Source of the DNA: an uncultured Alistipes sp.
GTDB taxonomy: Bacteria; Bacteroidota; Bacteroidia; Bacteroidales; Rikenellaceae
Direction of reading: 5' to 3'
Assembly: GCA_934754975.1 (NCBI GenBank)
Contig: CAKVKI010000110.1
Coordinates: 1 to 8,462 of the forward strand
DNA length: 8,462 bases
Part shown: one piece after another, positions 7,982 through 8,462 of the stretch
How positions within the stretch are numbered: position 1 is the stretch's first letter
How the letters are laid out: each line of letters opens with the position of its first letter
The notes under the pieces: generated by a model
The model's input: only the letters and a program-made list of their open reading frames with translations
What the model was told of the DNA's origin: nothing
Database searches by the model: none
Program-made: the position numbers and the translations under genes

Positions 7982-8012
7982 CAAATTTATGCAAAATACG
8001 GCTGAAATCAGA
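7982..8012 (-). promoter_or_regulatory. Candidate promoter of the HTCS gene
   Basis: On the minus strand TAAATTTG (7989 down to 7982) matches the Bacteroidota -7 consensus TAnnTTTG exactly. Nineteen bases upstream lies TCTG (8012 to 8009), one mismatch from the -33 box TTTG. Transcription would start near 7976, giving a leader of about 30 bases before the ATG at 7945. The -33 box falls inside one of the direct repeats at 8002-8048. Prediction by consensus only. Confidence 0.5.
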
Positions 8013-8048
8013 TAAATATTGTGGCAAAACGACCTGAAAACAGACAAA
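8002..8048. repeat. Pair of 15-bp direct repeats, candidate operator
   Basis: CTGAAATCAGATAAA (8002-8016) and CTGAAAACAGACAAA (8034-8048) are identical at 13 of 15 positions and are exactly 32 bp apart, about three helical turns. The left copy contains the inverted core CTGA-AA-TCAG. They lie in the AT-rich middle of the divergent region: the left copy overlaps the presumed -33 region of the HTCS promoter and the right copy ends 5 bp before the plus-strand -7 box at 8054. AraC-type regulators commonly bind paired direct repeats on one face of the helix, so a binding site for the adjacent HTCS or another regulator is plausible but unproven. Confidence 0.45.
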
Positions 8049-8053
8049 ATTTG

Positions 8054-8061
8054 TATTTTTG
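8054..8061 (+). promoter_or_regulatory. Candidate -7 promoter box (TATTTTTG), distal to the GDSL gene
   Basis: TATTTTTG matches TAnnTTTG exactly and sits in an AT-rich stretch. No convincing TTTG -33 box is seen 19-21 bp upstream, so it may need an activator, for instance one bound at the direct repeats just upstream. A start near 8068 would give a leader of about 160 bases before the GDSL start at 8230 and would include the whole foldable segment. Confidence 0.45.
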
Positions 8062-8109
8062 TAACTGCAGAATTAGGCCCGAAGCCATGATTTAGAGGGA
8101 CCAGGGTGC

Positions 8110-8209
8110 GAAAATGCCTGCTCGGGAGCGTTTGGCACGTATCTGTACTATTTCTTCATGGATACGGACTGCCGATTCCCCGGCGTTTTCTAATTTTGTT
8201 AGCGAAAAC
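8110..8209 (+). promoter_or_regulatory. Strongly structured 5' leader with alternative pairings
   Basis: Four nested helices form one rod. The outer helix is GAAAATGCC (8110-8118) with GGCGTTTTC (8182-8190), 9 bp with one G-U. Inside it GGGA (8124-8127) pairs with TCCC (8177-8180), then GGCA (8134-8137) with TGCC (8170-8173), then CGTATC (8138-8143) with GATACG (8161-8166) around a 17-base loop. The strand GTTTTC (8185-8190) can instead pair with GAAAAC (8204-8209), with TAA/TTA stacked inside, which would open the outer helix and place a hairpin about 20 bases before the GDSL start codon. I do not recognise it as a known riboswitch. A dispersed palindromic repeat or a stand-alone small RNA are alternatives. 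The pairings are read directly; function is inferred. Confidence 0.5.
8191..8198 (+). promoter_or_regulatory. Candidate proximal -7 promoter box (TAATTTTG) of the GDSL gene
   Basis: TAATTTTG also matches TAnnTTTG exactly. It would start transcription near 8205, leaving a leader of about 25 bases. No -33 TTTG is visible at the usual spacing, and the box lies in the loop region of the alternative leader hairpin, so the match may be incidental. If it is the real promoter, most of the foldable leader would not be part of the GDSL mRNA. Confidence 0.3.
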
Positions 8210-8229
8210 CTGAAACCTGTATGACCTGC

Positions 8230-8462
8230 ATGAAAAAAATCGTACTCCTGTCGCTGGCCCTTTTCGCCGTTGCGGCGCTCCGTGCCGAAGGCCCGAAAGA
8301 TTGGGCGCAATACGGACGTTACGAGCGTCAGAACGCCGGGCTGGCGGGCAAGCCTGTCGAGGCGGTCTTCATGGGCAACTCCATTACCGACAACTGGATT
8401 CGCACCGATCCCGATTTTTTCGAACGCAACGGTTTCATCGACCGCGGCATCAGCGGCCAGAC
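8230..8462 (+). CDS. Secreted GDSL/SGNH-family hydrolase (partial, N-terminal part)
   Basis: Only 77 full codons are inside the window. The ATG at 8230 is preferred because it begins a clean Sec signal peptide (MKKIVLLSLALFAVAALRA, cut before Glu20); an in-frame ATG at 8221 would add Met-Thr-Cys in front of it. Block I of the SGNH superfamily is FMGNSITDNW, with the presumed nucleophile Ser51 and Asn in place of the Asp of GDSL, a common variant. Block II begins RGISGQT (Gly73 onward), the oxyanion region. The later blocks with the catalytic Asp and His lie outside. Such proteins are usually esterases or acyl hydrolases, and in PULs they often remove acetyl groups from glycans; the substrate here is unknown. 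It is divergent from the HTCS gene. Confidence 0.85.
   Translation, partial: MKKIVLLSLALFAVAALRAEGPKDWAQYGRYERQNAGLAGKPVEAVFMGNSITDNWIRTDPDFFERNGFIDRGISGQ

Noticed and set aside
3866..8005. A 1379-codon open frame on the plus strand opposite the HTCS gene
   Set aside because: It is antisense to a gene with recognisable domains throughout; its product is low-complexity (rich in Val, Asp, Arg, Ala), has no motif, and its start lies inside the tandem repeat. High GC3 on the coding strand leaves few stops in this frame.
5031..8027. A 998-codon minus-strand frame overlapping the HTCS gene in another phase
   Set aside because: An Arg/His/Pro-rich out-of-frame translation of the HTCS gene, without recognisable domains.
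8114..8224. A translated 36-residue leader peptide
   Set aside because: No start context or known family; the segment is open on both strands and better explained by its RNA or DNA structure, so it is kept as an observation and not called as a gene.

Overview
The window looks like part of a polysaccharide utilisation locus (PUL) from a GC-rich member of the Bacteroidales. The evidence is lipoproteins with acidic residues just after the lipidated cysteine, SusE/F-like surface proteins, a hybrid two-component system (HTCS) regulator, promoter boxes of the TAnnTTTG type, and no clear Shine-Dalgarno sequences. Strong G/C preference at third codon positions would fit an Alistipes-like (Rikenellaceae) genome, but that assignment is inference.

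Layout, left to right. Positions 1-258 hold the 3' end of a SusE/F-like gene. After 14 bases comes a complete 713-residue SusE/F-like lipoprotein (273-2414) built from two tandem copies of one module of about 340 residues. A 65-base gap with a GC-rich hairpin and a run of nine C leads to a GH76 family lipoprotein (2480-3691), a predicted alpha-1,6-mannanase. These three genes form one plus-strand operon that ends at a strong hairpin terminator (3718-3747). The space before the convergent next gene is filled by a 23-bp-period tandem repeat (3757-3888) that reaches the stop codon of that gene. On the minus strand, 3887-7945 encodes a 1352-residue HTCS. A 284-base divergent intergenic region (7946-8229) carries promoter-like boxes on both strands, a pair of direct repeats 32 bp apart, and a strongly foldable leader. 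The window ends inside a secreted GDSL/SGNH-type hydrolase gene (8230 onward).

Proposed joint function: the SusE/F-like lipoproteins hold glycan at the cell surface, the GH76 enzyme cuts an alpha-1,6-mannan backbone, the HTCS senses an oligosaccharide in the periplasm and controls transcription, and the GDSL protein may remove ester groups. SusC and SusD homologues would be expected upstream of position 1.

Two items deserve most attention. (1) The HTCS keeps its sensor and AraC DNA-binding domains but has lost the kinase phospho-acceptor His (Gln825), has altered ATP-binding motifs, and has lost two receiver active-site residues, so it may signal without phosphotransfer. (2) The leader before the GDSL gene can form a long rod of nested helices, and one strand of its outer helix can instead pair with a segment close to the start codon. 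This is a switch-like arrangement I cannot assign to a known RNA family.
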